From Proteocatella sp051653405 (GTDB taxonomy: Bacteria > Bacillota > Clostridia > Peptostreptococcales > Filifactoraceae), in assembly GCA_051653405.1 (NCBI GenBank), contig JBOFWC010000029.1, positions 1 to 64,000 of the forward strand: DNA of 64,000 nucleotides, written 5' to 3'. Each line of letters starts with the position of its first letter. Position 1 is the first letter of the stretch. Shown in pieces: positions 46,069 through 55,144 of the stretch. Under the pieces are notes generated by a model. It was not told where the DNA came from and did not search any database. It saw only the letters and a program-made list of their open reading frames with translations. The translations under genes and the position numbers were made by a program.

Positions 46069-47073
46069 TTGGGAATATTAGAGTGGCTAAATGCCCAGCT
46101 ATTAAAAATGGAATGGCTTAATAATTTAGTTAGATATTTTGTTGAAAAAATACTAGGACTAAACGTGAATGAGAGAATTGGAGGAAGTATACATTTTTTT
46201 ATATATGATGTGATAAAGATATTTATACTGCTATCTGTACTTATATTTATGATCTCATATATACAAAGTTTTTTTCCGCCTGAAAGAACAAGAGCAATCT
46301 TAGGAAAATATAAGGGAATAAGTGCAAATTTATTAGGCGCACTCCTTGGAACGGTGACCCCTTTTTGTTCCTGTTCGTCAATTCCACTATTTATAGGCTT
46401 TACAAGTGCGGGACTTCCAATTGGAGTAACTTTTTCATTTTTGATTTCCTCTCCGCTTGTAGATTTAGCCTCAGTTATACTATTAGCGAGTATATTTAAT
46501 TGGAAAATAGCATTGGCGTATGTTATAGTAGGAATAATATTAGCTGTTATAGGGGGAAGTATTATAAGCAATTCAAATTTAGAAAAATATGTAGAACCCT
46601 TTGTATTTAACAATAAGATAGTGGATGTACCTCAAGATGAATTAACAACAAAAGATAGAATTTTATATTCAAAAGATCAAGTTATTGATATAATAAAAAA
46701 AGTTTGGCTTTATATATTTATCGGTGTGGGGATAGGGGCACTTATTCATAACTGGATACCAGAAAGCATAATTTCAGCAATACTTGGGAAAGATAAGTGG
46801 TACTCAGTTATAATAGCTACGCTTGTGGGGATTCCTATGTATGCAGACATATTTGGAACACTTCCTATTGCAGAAGCACTAGTTTTAAAAGGCGTAGGAC
46901 TTGGAACTGCTTTAGCTTTTATGATGGCAGTAACCGCACTTTCACTTCCTTCAATTATAATGCTTAAAAAAGTAGTTAAGACAAAGCTACTTGTTGTGTT
47001 TGTAGGATTAGTTACTATAGGAATTTTAATTATTGGATATACTTTTAATGCATTTTCATATTTATTTATATAA
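46069..47073 (+). CDS. ArsP/UPF0718-type permease
   Basis: 334 residues with about eight membrane helices. The CxC motif is in TPFCSCSSIPLFIGF, followed by TSAGLPIGVTFSFLISSPLVD, and repeated in the second half with GIPMYADIFGTLPI. These are signatures of the permease family that includes ArsP, an exporter of trivalent organoarsenicals. Starts with TTG after AAGGAGG. ArsR and a thioredoxin-like protein flank it. Confidence 0.85.
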   Translation: MGILEWLNAQLLKMEWLNNLVRYFVEKILGLNVNERIGGSIHFFIYDVIKIFILLSVLIFMISYIQSFFPPERTRAILGKYKGISANLLGALLGTVTPFCSCSSIPLFIGFTSAGLPIGVTFSFLISSPLVDLASVILLASIFNWKIALAYVIVGIILAVIGGSIISNSNLEKYVEPFVFNNKIVDVPQDELTTKDRILYSKDQVIDIIKKVWLYIFIGVGIGALIHNWIPESIISAILGKDKWYSVIIATLVGIPMYADIFGTLPIAEALVLKGVGLGTALAFMMAVTALSLPSIIMLKKVVKTKLLVVFVGLVTIGILIIGYTFNAFSYLFI

Positions 47074-47083
47074 GGAGGGCGTT

Positions 47084-47314
47084 ATGATAATAAAAGTTTT
47101 AGGAACAGGGTGTGCAAATTGTAAAAAACTAGAAGCTAATGCAAAGGATGCAGTAAGTAAGCTAGGAATCGAGGCTACGGTAGAAAAGGTAGAAGATTTA
47201 CAGGATATTATGGCATATGGAGTTATGAAAACCCCAGCACTTTTAGTGGATGAAAAAGTAAAATCTATGGGTAAAGTATTGTCTTCGGATGATATTGTTA
47301 AGCTTATAAAATAG
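47084..47314 (+). CDS. Small thioredoxin-like (redox-active disulfide) protein
   Basis: 76 residues with CxxC in GTGCANCKKLEAN and the cis-Pro region VMKTPALLVDEKV. It belongs to the MTH895/TM0996-type glutaredoxin-like family, often encoded beside UPF0718 permeases. It probably supplies reducing power to, or carries metalloid for, the permease. The start at 47084 has AAGGAGGG. Confidence 0.87.
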   Translation: MIIKVLGTGCANCKKLEANAKDAVSKLGIEATVEKVEDLQDIMAYGVMKTPALLVDEKVKSMGKVLSSDDIVKLIK

Positions 47315-47330
47315 TAGTAGGAGAATGGAT

Positions 47331-48629
47331 ATGCATTTACTGACAGAATTATTAAAAGCAGATATGAAGCCAGCCCTCGGAGTTACAGAACCAGGGGCGA
47401 TTGCATTTGCAGTGTCTACTGCGATGAGTCATATAGATGGAGAAGTTAGTCAGATAACACTTCGTTTAAACAGTGGGATGTTTAAAAATGCATTTACATG
47501 CGGAATCCCTGGAAGTGTAGAAGTAGGAAACTATTATGCAGCGGCTCTTGGCGCAGTAGCTGCAAATCCAGATAAGGGGCTAGAATGTTTAGAAGGAATT
47601 ACAGATGCTGATGAAGAAAAAGCTCGCCAAATGGTTGAGTCTGGAAAAATAGAAGTAATTATGGATAGTATAAGTAGTCGTATATTTATAGAGGTAATAA
47701 TAACTGGAGAAAAAGAAAATTTATCAACTGGAAAAAAAGTTACCTCGTCAGTTAAAATATGTGATTCTCATACTAATATTGTAGAGCTTAGAGAAAATGA
47801 TAAAGTCATATTTTCTAAATCTTTCGATGAAAAGAAGAATGAGAAAGACGAAAAGCTTATTCACAAATATACTTTAAAAGATATGGTAGAATATGTATCT
47901 GCAGTGCCTCTTGAAGAAATAATGTTTATTGAAAAAGCGTATGATGTTAATTTAAAGCTTTTTGAAGAAGGTCTTCAGAGTGAAAAAACTACATATGCTT
48001 CGTATTTACTAAAAAGAAATGGCAGTAATATAATATCGGAGGATGAACAAAAGACCGCGTCGCTTTTATGTAATGGCGCTATCGAAGCTAGAGTAATAGG
48101 ACTTTCTATGCCAGCTATGAGTATTACTGGCTCAGGGGCACATGGGATTATTGCTACTATGCCGCTTTATGCCGCTTACAAAGTAAATGGATATTCAAAA
48201 GAAGACCTAATTCGTGCCACAGCGCTTAGCTATCTTATATGCACATATATTAAGGAATATTCAGGGAAACTATCTGCATTTTGTGGTTGTGCAATTGCGG
48301 CAGGAACAGGGATGGCGTGCGGCTTGGTATATTTACGCAAAGGTTCTGTTGAGAATATGAAACATACAATAAATAACATGGCCAGCAGTATTACAGGGAT
48401 GATATGCGATGGTGGAAATCAAGGATGTACGATGAAAGGGGTAGTAGCGGTAGATGCAGCATACCAAGCTTCTGATATGGCTATGAACAATGTGTTTATT
48501 AAAGATGTGCATGGAATCAACGGGAAAACACCTGAAGAGACTATGAAAAATATGGGACTTATAGCTTCCCCAGGAATGGTAGAAACTGAAAAAACTATTG
48601 TAGATATAATGTCTGATAAAAAGATTTAG
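47331..48629 (+). CDS. L-cysteine desulfidase / UPF0597 protein
   Basis: 432 residues resembling CyuA (YhaM). Cysteines in SAFCGCAIAAGTGMACG and MICDGGNQGCTMK fit the iron-sulfur cluster of the serine-dehydratase alpha family. The enzyme converts cysteine to pyruvate, ammonia and sulfide. Start at 47331 has AGGAG at good spacing; the ATG six bases earlier is too close. It follows the thioredoxin-like gene by 16 bases, so it belongs to the ArsR-controlled unit. Sulfide or cysteine level may be what the unit handles. Confidence 0.87.
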   Translation: MHLLTELLKADMKPALGVTEPGAIAFAVSTAMSHIDGEVSQITLRLNSGMFKNAFTCGIPGSVEVGNYYAAALGAVAANPDKGLECLEGITDADEEKARQMVESGKIEVIMDSISSRIFIEVIITGEKENLSTGKKVTSSVKICDSHTNIVELRENDKVIFSKSFDEKKNEKDEKLIHKYTLKDMVEYVSAVPLEEIMFIEKAYDVNLKLFEEGLQSEKTTYASYLLKRNGSNIISEDEQKTASLLCNGAIEARVIGLSMPAMSITGSGAHGIIATMPLYAAYKVNGYSKEDLIRATALSYLICTYIKEYSGKLSAFCGCAIAAGTGMACGLVYLRKGSVENMKHTINNMASSITGMICDGGNQGCTMKGVVAVDAAYQASDMAMNNVFIKDVHGINGKTPEETMKNMGLIASPGMVETEKTIVDIMSDKKI

Positions 48630-48634
48630 AAAAT

Positions 48635-48684
48635 AAAAAATGGGTAAAATTATATTAATTAATGTAATTTTACCCATTTTTTTT
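48635..48684 (+). terminator. Terminator before the second HD-GYP pair
   Basis: AAAATGGGTAAAATTA pairs with TAATTTTACCCATTTT, with T-run; the HD-GYP ribosome site follows at once. Confidence 0.85.
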
Positions 48685-48697
48685 ATGGAGGGATTTA

Positions 48698-50377
48698 ATG
48701 AAAAATTTCTTGTTAGAAGGATTTCTTAATACAAAAAATATGTTTGATGGTTATATTGAGGACAATCATATTTTAAAAGAAGCAGTATCAATTGGAATGT
48801 TTGTATACAATAGTGACTATTCAGATATAAGTTATCAGTTTGGGAAGTGTTGTCTAGAAGATGATTTAAAAATAGATATATTTGAAATTAATAATGAACA
48901 AGCTTTAATAAATAGAGAAAATACAGAAATTCGAAAGATAGAATTTAGCCGATATTTTGAATATGATAAAAGTGAAGGGTATATTTTATCTGTAAAAAAT
49001 TCAGTAAGTGACAGTAAAATATATGCCTCTTCTATGATTTTAAAATATGAAGAATTACCAGATATTGATTTTTTTTGTGAAAATTTTAATTTCAAATATT
49101 TTGAACATTTTCAGTTTCATATCCAAGCGGTAGCTAATAATTATGAGAAGTTATTCTATATAATTGATGTTTTTACAGATATGTTATCAAAGCGAGATAA
49201 ATATATGCCATATCATATGTCAAATGTTGCTATTTGGTGCAATAAGATAGCTAACAATCTTGAAATAAGTGAAAGAGAACATATAGTACTTCATGTTTCA
49301 GCATTAGTGCATGATATAGGAAAAATGTTTATACCAGAGGAAATAATAAATAAGCCATCTAGATTAACGGAAGATGAATATAATCTTATTAAAGAGCATC
49401 CTGAAAAAAGTGGAGTTATATTGGGGGCAATATTGTATGGAATGAGCTTTTTTAATGAGGTTCCAGATATAGTTAGGCATCATCATGAATATTTTAATGG
49501 GAATGGGTATCCTGATGGACTAGAGGGTGAAGACATACCCTATCTGAGTAGGATACTTACATTAGCTGATGGGATAGATGCGATGCTTTCGAGAAGGGCG
49601 TACAAAGAGCCGATGAGTGTGCCTGAGATAGTAAGAGAGATTTCAACTAAAAGTGGAATTCAATATGATCCAATTATTGCAGAGGCTGCAATTCAAGCTA
49701 TTGAGGATTCAAAAGCCTTTGTAGATATTAATTCTATGGGACATGTCAATTTTATCTCCAAGGCTTCGTTAAGTTTTTTTGTTAAAGATTACAATACTTT
49801 AAAAGCCATACCAGGAAACTTGATGGTAAAGAATAAGGAAGCAATGTTTATTTTTGATCATGAAAAATATGCCAATGAAGATATAGATGTTAAGAAAATA
49901 TATAAACCAACTATTGGATTTTTTGGATCAAATGATTTTTATGAATTTAGCTGTGAACTTTTAAAGATAACTAATAAGGGGATAGAAATTAAAAATGTTA
50001 ATTATATTCCCACAGACACCTATTTTTCAATGTATTTATTAAAGCCAGTTCAAGTGATATCTAAGAATAATAATTTTGATGGAGATCTAATAAAATTTGG
50101 AGGAGATACCGCAGTTGTTAGATTTAAAAATTCTGAAGGGATAGATATAAAAAAGAGTATAGAAGATATGGTGGTTTTAGAACTTGATGAAGAGATCAGA
50201 TTAGAAACGGGGATAGATAAAATTCAATGTAGGATGATAAAACTATTTTATGCTGCAAATGAATATACTGCTATTTTTAAATATCTTGAAATTTCATCTG
50301 TTCAGAGAGATTCTATATTAAGATTTTTGTTTAGAAAACAATTAGAACATAGAAAACAAATAAAAAATGCAAAATAG
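48698..50377 (+). CDS. HD-GYP protein with PilZ-like C-terminus (copy 2)
   Basis: 559 residues, same layout as copy 1 at 43522: N-terminal MKNFLLEGFL, NSDYSDISY and Cys-Cys at 51-52; LVHDIGKMF; and the closing QRDSILRFLFRKQLEHRKQ, identical to copy 1. In the HHExxDGxGYP signature this copy reads HHHEYFNGNGYPDG: Asn replaces the usual Asp, though the GYPDG is canonical (copy 1 has GYPDS). Catalysis may therefore differ between copies. It has no clear promoter of its own between the terminator and the ribosome site. Followed by the second hemerythrin. Confidence 0.83.
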   Translation: MKNFLLEGFLNTKNMFDGYIEDNHILKEAVSIGMFVYNSDYSDISYQFGKCCLEDDLKIDIFEINNEQALINRENTEIRKIEFSRYFEYDKSEGYILSVKNSVSDSKIYASSMILKYEELPDIDFFCENFNFKYFEHFQFHIQAVANNYEKLFYIIDVFTDMLSKRDKYMPYHMSNVAIWCNKIANNLEISEREHIVLHVSALVHDIGKMFIPEEIINKPSRLTEDEYNLIKEHPEKSGVILGAILYGMSFFNEVPDIVRHHHEYFNGNGYPDGLEGEDIPYLSRILTLADGIDAMLSRRAYKEPMSVPEIVREISTKSGIQYDPIIAEAAIQAIEDSKAFVDINSMGHVNFISKASLSFFVKDYNTLKAIPGNLMVKNKEAMFIFDHEKYANEDIDVKKIYKPTIGFFGSNDFYEFSCELLKITNKGIEIKNVNYIPTDTYFSMYLLKPVQVISKNNNFDGDLIKFGGDTAVVRFKNSEGIDIKKSIEDMVVLELDEEIRLETGIDKIQCRMIKLFYAANEYTAIFKYLEISSVQRDSILRFLFRKQLEHRKQIKNAK

Positions 50378-50386
50378 GAGGAGTAT

Positions 50387-50767
50387 ATGGAACTTGGAAA
50401 AGAGTTTAAAACTAATGTTAAAATTATTGATGAACAACATAATAATTTGTTTGAAATAATAGGGGATTTGAAAAATGTGGATAATGAGGTAGTTCAATTG
50501 AAAAGAGTGGTAGAGGAACTTTTTGAATACACTAAATATCATTTTAGTACTGAAGAAGCGTTTCTAAAAAAATACAATGTTAGTCTTTTTGAAAATCAGA
50601 AGAAACATCATGAGCAATTTAAGAAAAAATTAGATAACTATATTGAAAGCATAGATTATGCTGTTGATACTAATGTATTTAAAGATGATATGGTGACTTT
50701 TTTAGAAAAATGGCTAAAAAATCATATATTAAAAGAAGATACAAAGCTTAGAGAATTTGTTAAATAA
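50387..50767 (+). CDS. Bacteriohemerythrin with Gln at one iron-ligand position (copy 2)
   Basis: 126 residues. Ligand positions match copy 1: His18, His52, Glu56, His75, His113, Asp118, and Gln71 in place of a His (FENQKKHHEQF). An adjacent His74 cannot take the ligand role by spacing. Nine bases separate it from the HD-GYP gene. The same substitution in both copies means it predates the duplication or is selected. Confidence 0.87.
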   Translation: MELGKEFKTNVKIIDEQHNNLFEIIGDLKNVDNEVVQLKRVVEELFEYTKYHFSTEEAFLKKYNVSLFENQKKHHEQFKKKLDNYIESIDYAVDTNVFKDDMVTFLEKWLKNHILKEDTKLREFVK

Positions 50768-50790
50768 AAAAGGCCATAGGCCTTTTTTAT
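50766..50790. terminator. Terminator between hemerythrin copy 2 and the ECF gene
   Basis: AAAAAAGGCC and GGCCTTTTTT form a short stem with loop ATA, working on both strands between convergent genes. Confidence 0.85.
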
Positions 50791-51582
50791 TTATATCGTA
50801 GTTTTAAAAAGAGCTTTAACTGGAGTTCTAAGTAGCGCAGAGTATATAACCATAGCGATTACAAAGCCTAGTAAAAACTGCACCATGTTCCAAGGTACGC
50901 TAAATGCTGAAACTGCAAAGTTTCCATATAGTACACCGCCTGCTATATAGTAGGCAAATACCATCCAAAGACCTGCAAAAGTCATTGAAATAACAACATG
51001 GATAGGAACTGTTATATTATTCTTACGTTTCATATAAATAGCTGATATAATTAAGAATATAGGGATAAGCAGGGCGCCCATCATTATTTGAGACTGAACA
51101 GAGTCTATAAAAGCTGGAAGTGCTGAAGTTGAAGCAAGTTCAGCGCCTTCTACAAGTGCATCTGGATTAGATAGCGCTTGAGCAGAAATAATATTTCCTA
51201 AAGCGATATTAAATCCTACCCAAGAAAGTGCAGTGGCAAAGCTCACACCCACTATATTTTTTTTATCTTTTTGGGAAGCTTCGATACATATACCCATTAT
51301 TACCGCCATAAGAAGCTTTATAACAAGCGTCCAAGGAGCCCAGTTTGCATAACCTGCAAATAGATCGGCCATCATAGAACCTATACCAGCGGCAAACCCG
51401 CCTCTTTTCCATCCTAGAAGCAGTACGGATAAAAATATCATACTGTCTCCAAGGTGAATGTATCCTCCAGTAAACGGAACGGGAACCATTAAAAACATTG
51501 TGGCAATAGTTACCATTGCCGTCATAAGACCTGTCATAACGAGTTTATTTGTTTGTTCATTTGAAACTCTAGAATTAACCAT
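50791..51582 (-). CDS. ECF transporter S component
   Basis: 263 residues with about six helices. GYIHLGDSMIFLSVLLLGWKRG and GIGSMMADLFAGYANWAP are typical of vitamin-binding S components. It would need a shared EcfA-EcfA'-EcfT module encoded elsewhere. The divergent MocR-type regulator (51702) suggests a vitamin B6 or related substrate; this is inferred from neighbourhood. The start at 51582 has GAGAGGTG. Confidence 0.83.
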   Translation of the reverse strand: MVNSRVSNEQTNKLVMTGLMTAMVTIATMFLMVPVPFTGGYIHLGDSMIFLSVLLLGWKRGGFAAGIGSMMADLFAGYANWAPWTLVIKLLMAVIMGICIEASQKDKKNIVGVSFATALSWVGFNIALGNIISAQALSNPDALVEGAELASTSALPAFIDSVQSQIMMGALLIPIFLIISAIYMKRKNNITVPIHVVISMTFAGLWMVFAYYIAGGVLYGNFAVSAFSVPWNMVQFLLGFVIAMVIYSALLRTPVKALFKTTI

Positions 51583-51610
51583 ATAAAACACCTCTCACTT
51601 AATATGTAAT

Positions 51611-51650
51611 TTGACAATACTTTCTCTTATATTATACAATAATTTGTATA
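51611..51650. promoter_or_regulatory. Divergent promoter region with inverted repeat
   Basis: On plus: TTGACA (51611-51616), 16-base spacer, TATACA (51633-51638). On minus a TATAAT overlaps the same bases. TATACAA and TTGTATA (51633-51650, four-base spacer) form an inverted repeat over both -10 boxes, a candidate MocR operator. Confidence 0.6.
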
Positions 51651-51701
51651 TTAAAAAAGAGTCAGTTTTTAAAAATTAAAAGAGTACAGATTGGAGAAAA
51701 T

Positions 51702-53111
51702 ATGAAAGAAATACTTCCTGTATTAGACTATTCTAAAGATGAACCCCTATATCTTCAATTATATAAATATATAAGGTTTGAAATAGAAGGCGGAAGACTT
51801 AAACCAGATGAAAAATTGCCTTCGATAAGAAATCTGTCTGATAAAACTGGAGTTAGTAAGACTACAATACAGACGGCCTATGATCAGCTTCTAATAGAAG
51901 GCTATATCTATAGCAGAATAAAATCAGGCTACTATGTCAATTATATAGTAATGGATGAAGAAAAAACTGATAGTGGAGATTCTTCAAAATTCACCCCTGA
52001 AAATAAAGCTAAAGCATTTTTTGAAAATGAAAAACTTAGATTTCACGATGATACTTCCTTTGATTTTATAAAATGGAAAAAATGCAGTAATCACGTGCTT
52101 ACTTACAAAACCAAAGAGCTGCTGACGGATGCAGATATACAGGGAGAGCTTGAACTTAGAGAAGAAATTGCAAAGTATGTATATCAATCTAGAGGCGTTT
52201 ATTGTAAAAGTGAGGAGATAGTTATAGGGGCAGGGACTCAGCAGATTATAGTGCTGCTGTGCGTACTTCTAAAGAAGCTTAATAAAAAAAGTATAAGCTT
52301 TGAAAATCCAGGGTTTATTTTGAGCCAGAATATATTTAAAGATTATTCATATGAAACCTATAGCATAGACCTTAAAGATAATGGGATAGATATAGATGTT
52401 TTGCAAAAACAGAATCCAGATGTTGTATATATAAGTCCATCACATCAATTTCCTACAGGAGCGGTAATGCCGATTTCAAAGAGGATGCATGTGCTTAGCT
52501 GGGCTACGGATAATGAAAAATATATAATAGAAGATGATTATGACAGTGAGCTTAGATATACAGGAAAGCCAATTCCTGCGCTAAAAGGACTTGATAAAAA
52601 TGACAATGTAATCTACTTAGGGTCATTTTCATCGACTCTGCTTCCATCTATAAGAATAAGTTACATGGTTATGCCAAGGGCGATAAAAGAAATATATGAT
52701 GAGGTGAAGGATAATTATACGCAGAGCTGTTCAAAAACAGACCAGCTTATCTTAAGCAGATTTATGAATGAAGGATATTACCAAAAGCATATAAGACGTA
52801 TAAGAAGAATCTATTCAGAAAAAAGCAGTGTAATAACAAATATAATAAAAGCTAAATACAGTGAACATATAAATGTTGTAAGCAATACGTCAGGGCTTTA
52901 TTTGATACTTGAGATAAATACCAAAATAGCGGAAGTTGACATAACAAATGAAATTAGAAAGCTTGGCGTAAAGGTTACGGGATTTAGTCAGTATGTAGAG
53001 GGTTTTAAAAAATCCCAAAAACCTATGATAATGTTTTACTTTTTTAATCTTAATATTTTAGATTTTGATCAGATAATAAGTAAAATTGTTGAGATAGTAA
53101 ATAAAAATTAA
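51702..53111 (+). CDS. MocR/GabR-family regulator lacking the PLP lysine
   Basis: 469 residues. An N-terminal winged helix (about 10-80: LQLYKYIRFEIEGGRL, SIRNLSDKTGVSKTT) is fused to a class I aminotransferase domain (SPSHQFPTGAVMP, IIEDDYDSELRY). In typical MocR proteins the sequence YxGTFSK carries the lysine that binds pyridoxal phosphate; here it is YLGSFSSTLLPSIR, with Ser311 at that position. PLP could bind only non-covalently, or the effector differs. It is divergent from the ECF S component. Its stop overlaps the region of the next start. Confidence 0.88.
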   Translation: MKEILPVLDYSKDEPLYLQLYKYIRFEIEGGRLKPDEKLPSIRNLSDKTGVSKTTIQTAYDQLLIEGYIYSRIKSGYYVNYIVMDEEKTDSGDSSKFTPENKAKAFFENEKLRFHDDTSFDFIKWKKCSNHVLTYKTKELLTDADIQGELELREEIAKYVYQSRGVYCKSEEIVIGAGTQQIIVLLCVLLKKLNKKSISFENPGFILSQNIFKDYSYETYSIDLKDNGIDIDVLQKQNPDVVYISPSHQFPTGAVMPISKRMHVLSWATDNEKYIIEDDYDSELRYTGKPIPALKGLDKNDNVIYLGSFSSTLLPSIRISYMVMPRAIKEIYDEVKDNYTQSCSKTDQLILSRFMNEGYYQKHIRRIRRIYSEKSSVITNIIKAKYSEHINVVSNTSGLYLILEINTKIAEVDITNEIRKLGVKVTGFSQYVEGFKKSQKPMIMFYFFNLNILDFDQIISKIVEIVNKN

Positions 53112-53122
53112 TGAGGAATATT

Positions 53123-55144
53123 ATGAAAACTATAGGAATTGTTATAAATGAAAGTTTAAGCTTGGGAGAAATGTTAAAAGCAAATCTTCTTAGAGTATTT
53201 GAAGGCTTTGTTGAAATAAATATACATAGGCTTCAATACATGAAAGAAGATTATAAGATAAAAGATGATGTTGTGCTCGTCATGATGAAGGAAAAAGCGA
53301 TTGAGATATTTAGATATATAGAGCAAAAAGAAAAAGTTGTGGTAATAGAAAGAACCATAAGTTTAGAAGCTTTTCTTAATCTTAGAACAATTCCAAGTGG
53401 AGCAAGAGTACTTGTGGTAAATGATAACTATACTACTACAGTTGAATTCACGACATATTTGAGTATGATATTAAAAAATGTACAGCTCGAACCATATAGA
53501 GTCGGCATGGATGTAAATGAATTTAAAATAATGATTACGCCAAATGAAGAAGCCTGCTGCCCTCATAAAATAGAAACTGTTTTTAATACAGGGCATAGAG
53601 TAATTGACAGCGCTACATTTATACAGATAATGTCGGTACTGAATATAAATGATACACTTATAAATAGTAGACTGTTAGAATATTTTAATACTATAGTATC
53701 AATAAATAATGGAATAAACGATAAGTTTGTTGAAATTGTAGATAAGGGGATTATACTTGAAGCTTTGCTTGATAATACCGCAGATGGAATCCTTATATTA
53801 GATACTCAAAAAAACATAAAGCTTCATAACCAAAGGATAAAAAACTTTTTAAATATAAAAGAAGATATACACTGTAAATCGTGGAATAAACTTATAAAAA
53901 AATATTTTTCAGATGATGAGATAATAAAAAAATTAAAATCGGATGAAGAATTCAAAGATGAAATATTTATAATAGGTGAAAGATATTTTAAAATAAATAA
54001 AAGCAACATAATAGAATTTGGGAAAAATAGTGGCTACCTTATAACGGTAACTGAGATAACTTATATAAAAAAGATAGAGCAGAACCTAAGCGGAAAACTC
54101 TTGCAGCAGGGGCATGTCGCAAGATATAGTTTTGAAGATATATATACCAAATCTTTAAATTTAAAAAATGTTATAAAACTTGCAGAAAAAGCCGCCAAAA
54201 GTGATTATTCCGTAATGATTCAAGGCGAGAGTGGAACGGGGAAGGAACTTTTTGCACAGGCGATACACAATTATTCCGATAGAAGAAATCAGCCCTTTTT
54301 AGCAATAAACTGTGCGGCCGTGCCAGAACATCTTTTAGAGAGTGAACTGTTTGGATATGTAGGCGGAAGTTTTACAGGGGCACTTAAAGAGGGAAAAAAA
54401 GGACTTTTTGAAAATGCTAACAATGGAACCATTTTTTTAGATGAGATAGGAGATATGCCGCTCAACCTCCAAAGCAAACTTCTTAGAGTTATTCAGGAAA
54501 AGCAGATATCTAGACTTGGCTCACATGAGGTTATAAATATAGACGTAAGGCTTATTGCAGCTACTCATAAAAATCTAATACATCATATAGAAGAGGGTAA
54601 TTTTAGGGCAGATTTATACTATAGACTTAATGTGATTCCGATAGAGCTCCCCTCTCTTAGCGAACGAAAAGAAGATATTGTGGATTTGATGAAACTTTTT
54701 GTGGAAAAAGAACTTGTAGTAGGAGATAAGCTTGAATGGATGCTTGAGAACTATCCTTGGAATGGGAATGTAAGAGAGCTTCAAAATGCAGCAAAATATA
54801 TAAGTATGATGCTTGGAAATGAGAATGTACTAAAAGAAGAACATTTGCCAAATTATATAAAAACCTATTTTGAAAAAAACAAAACCGCTCTAGCAGAAGC
54901 AGATAAAAATATGGAAGTGTTAAATGCGATAAAGGCCTTGGTTGACATAGGCAAGAGTGCAGGTCGGGGAAGTATCTCAAAGTATCTTTCAAACAAAAAT
55001 CTAAGCATATCCGAAGGTGAAATAAGGAACATATTAGAAAAACTTAAAGAACTTAAACTTATTGAAATTGAAGATAGAAGACTGGGAGCGAAATTAACCC
55101 CTATTGGACTTAAAGAATTAGGGAAACGTTCGACCTATAATTAG
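53123..55144 (+). CDS. Sigma-54-dependent transcriptional activator
   Basis: 673 residues. N-terminal PrpR-type receiver-like region (1-190), a PAS-like sensor (about 220-320), an AAA+ domain with Walker A GESGTGKE, GSFTGA (variant of GAFTGA), Walker B FLDEIGDMP and the arginine-rich RADLYYRLNVIPIELP. The C-terminus is a winged helix (SKYLSNKNLSISEGEIRN) and not the usual Fis helix. The GAGGA site favours the ATG at 53123. A palindrome at its stop and a sigma-54 promoter 145 bases further suggest it controls the gamma-glutamyl hydrolase operon. Confidence 0.87.
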   Translation: MKTIGIVINESLSLGEMLKANLLRVFEGFVEINIHRLQYMKEDYKIKDDVVLVMMKEKAIEIFRYIEQKEKVVVIERTISLEAFLNLRTIPSGARVLVVNDNYTTTVEFTTYLSMILKNVQLEPYRVGMDVNEFKIMITPNEEACCPHKIETVFNTGHRVIDSATFIQIMSVLNINDTLINSRLLEYFNTIVSINNGINDKFVEIVDKGIILEALLDNTADGILILDTQKNIKLHNQRIKNFLNIKEDIHCKSWNKLIKKYFSDDEIIKKLKSDEEFKDEIFIIGERYFKINKSNIIEFGKNSGYLITVTEITYIKKIEQNLSGKLLQQGHVARYSFEDIYTKSLNLKNVIKLAEKAAKSDYSVMIQGESGTGKELFAQAIHNYSDRRNQPFLAINCAAVPEHLLESELFGYVGGSFTGALKEGKKGLFENANNGTIFLDEIGDMPLNLQSKLLRVIQEKQISRLGSHEVINIDVRLIAATHKNLIHHIEEGNFRADLYYRLNVIPIELPSLSERKEDIVDLMKLFVEKELVVGDKLEWMLENYPWNGNVRELQNAAKYISMMLGNENVLKEEHLPNYIKTYFEKNKTALAEADKNMEVLNAIKALVDIGKSAGRGSISKYLSNKNLSISEGEIRNILEKLKELKLIEIEDRRLGAKLTPIGLKELGKRSTYN

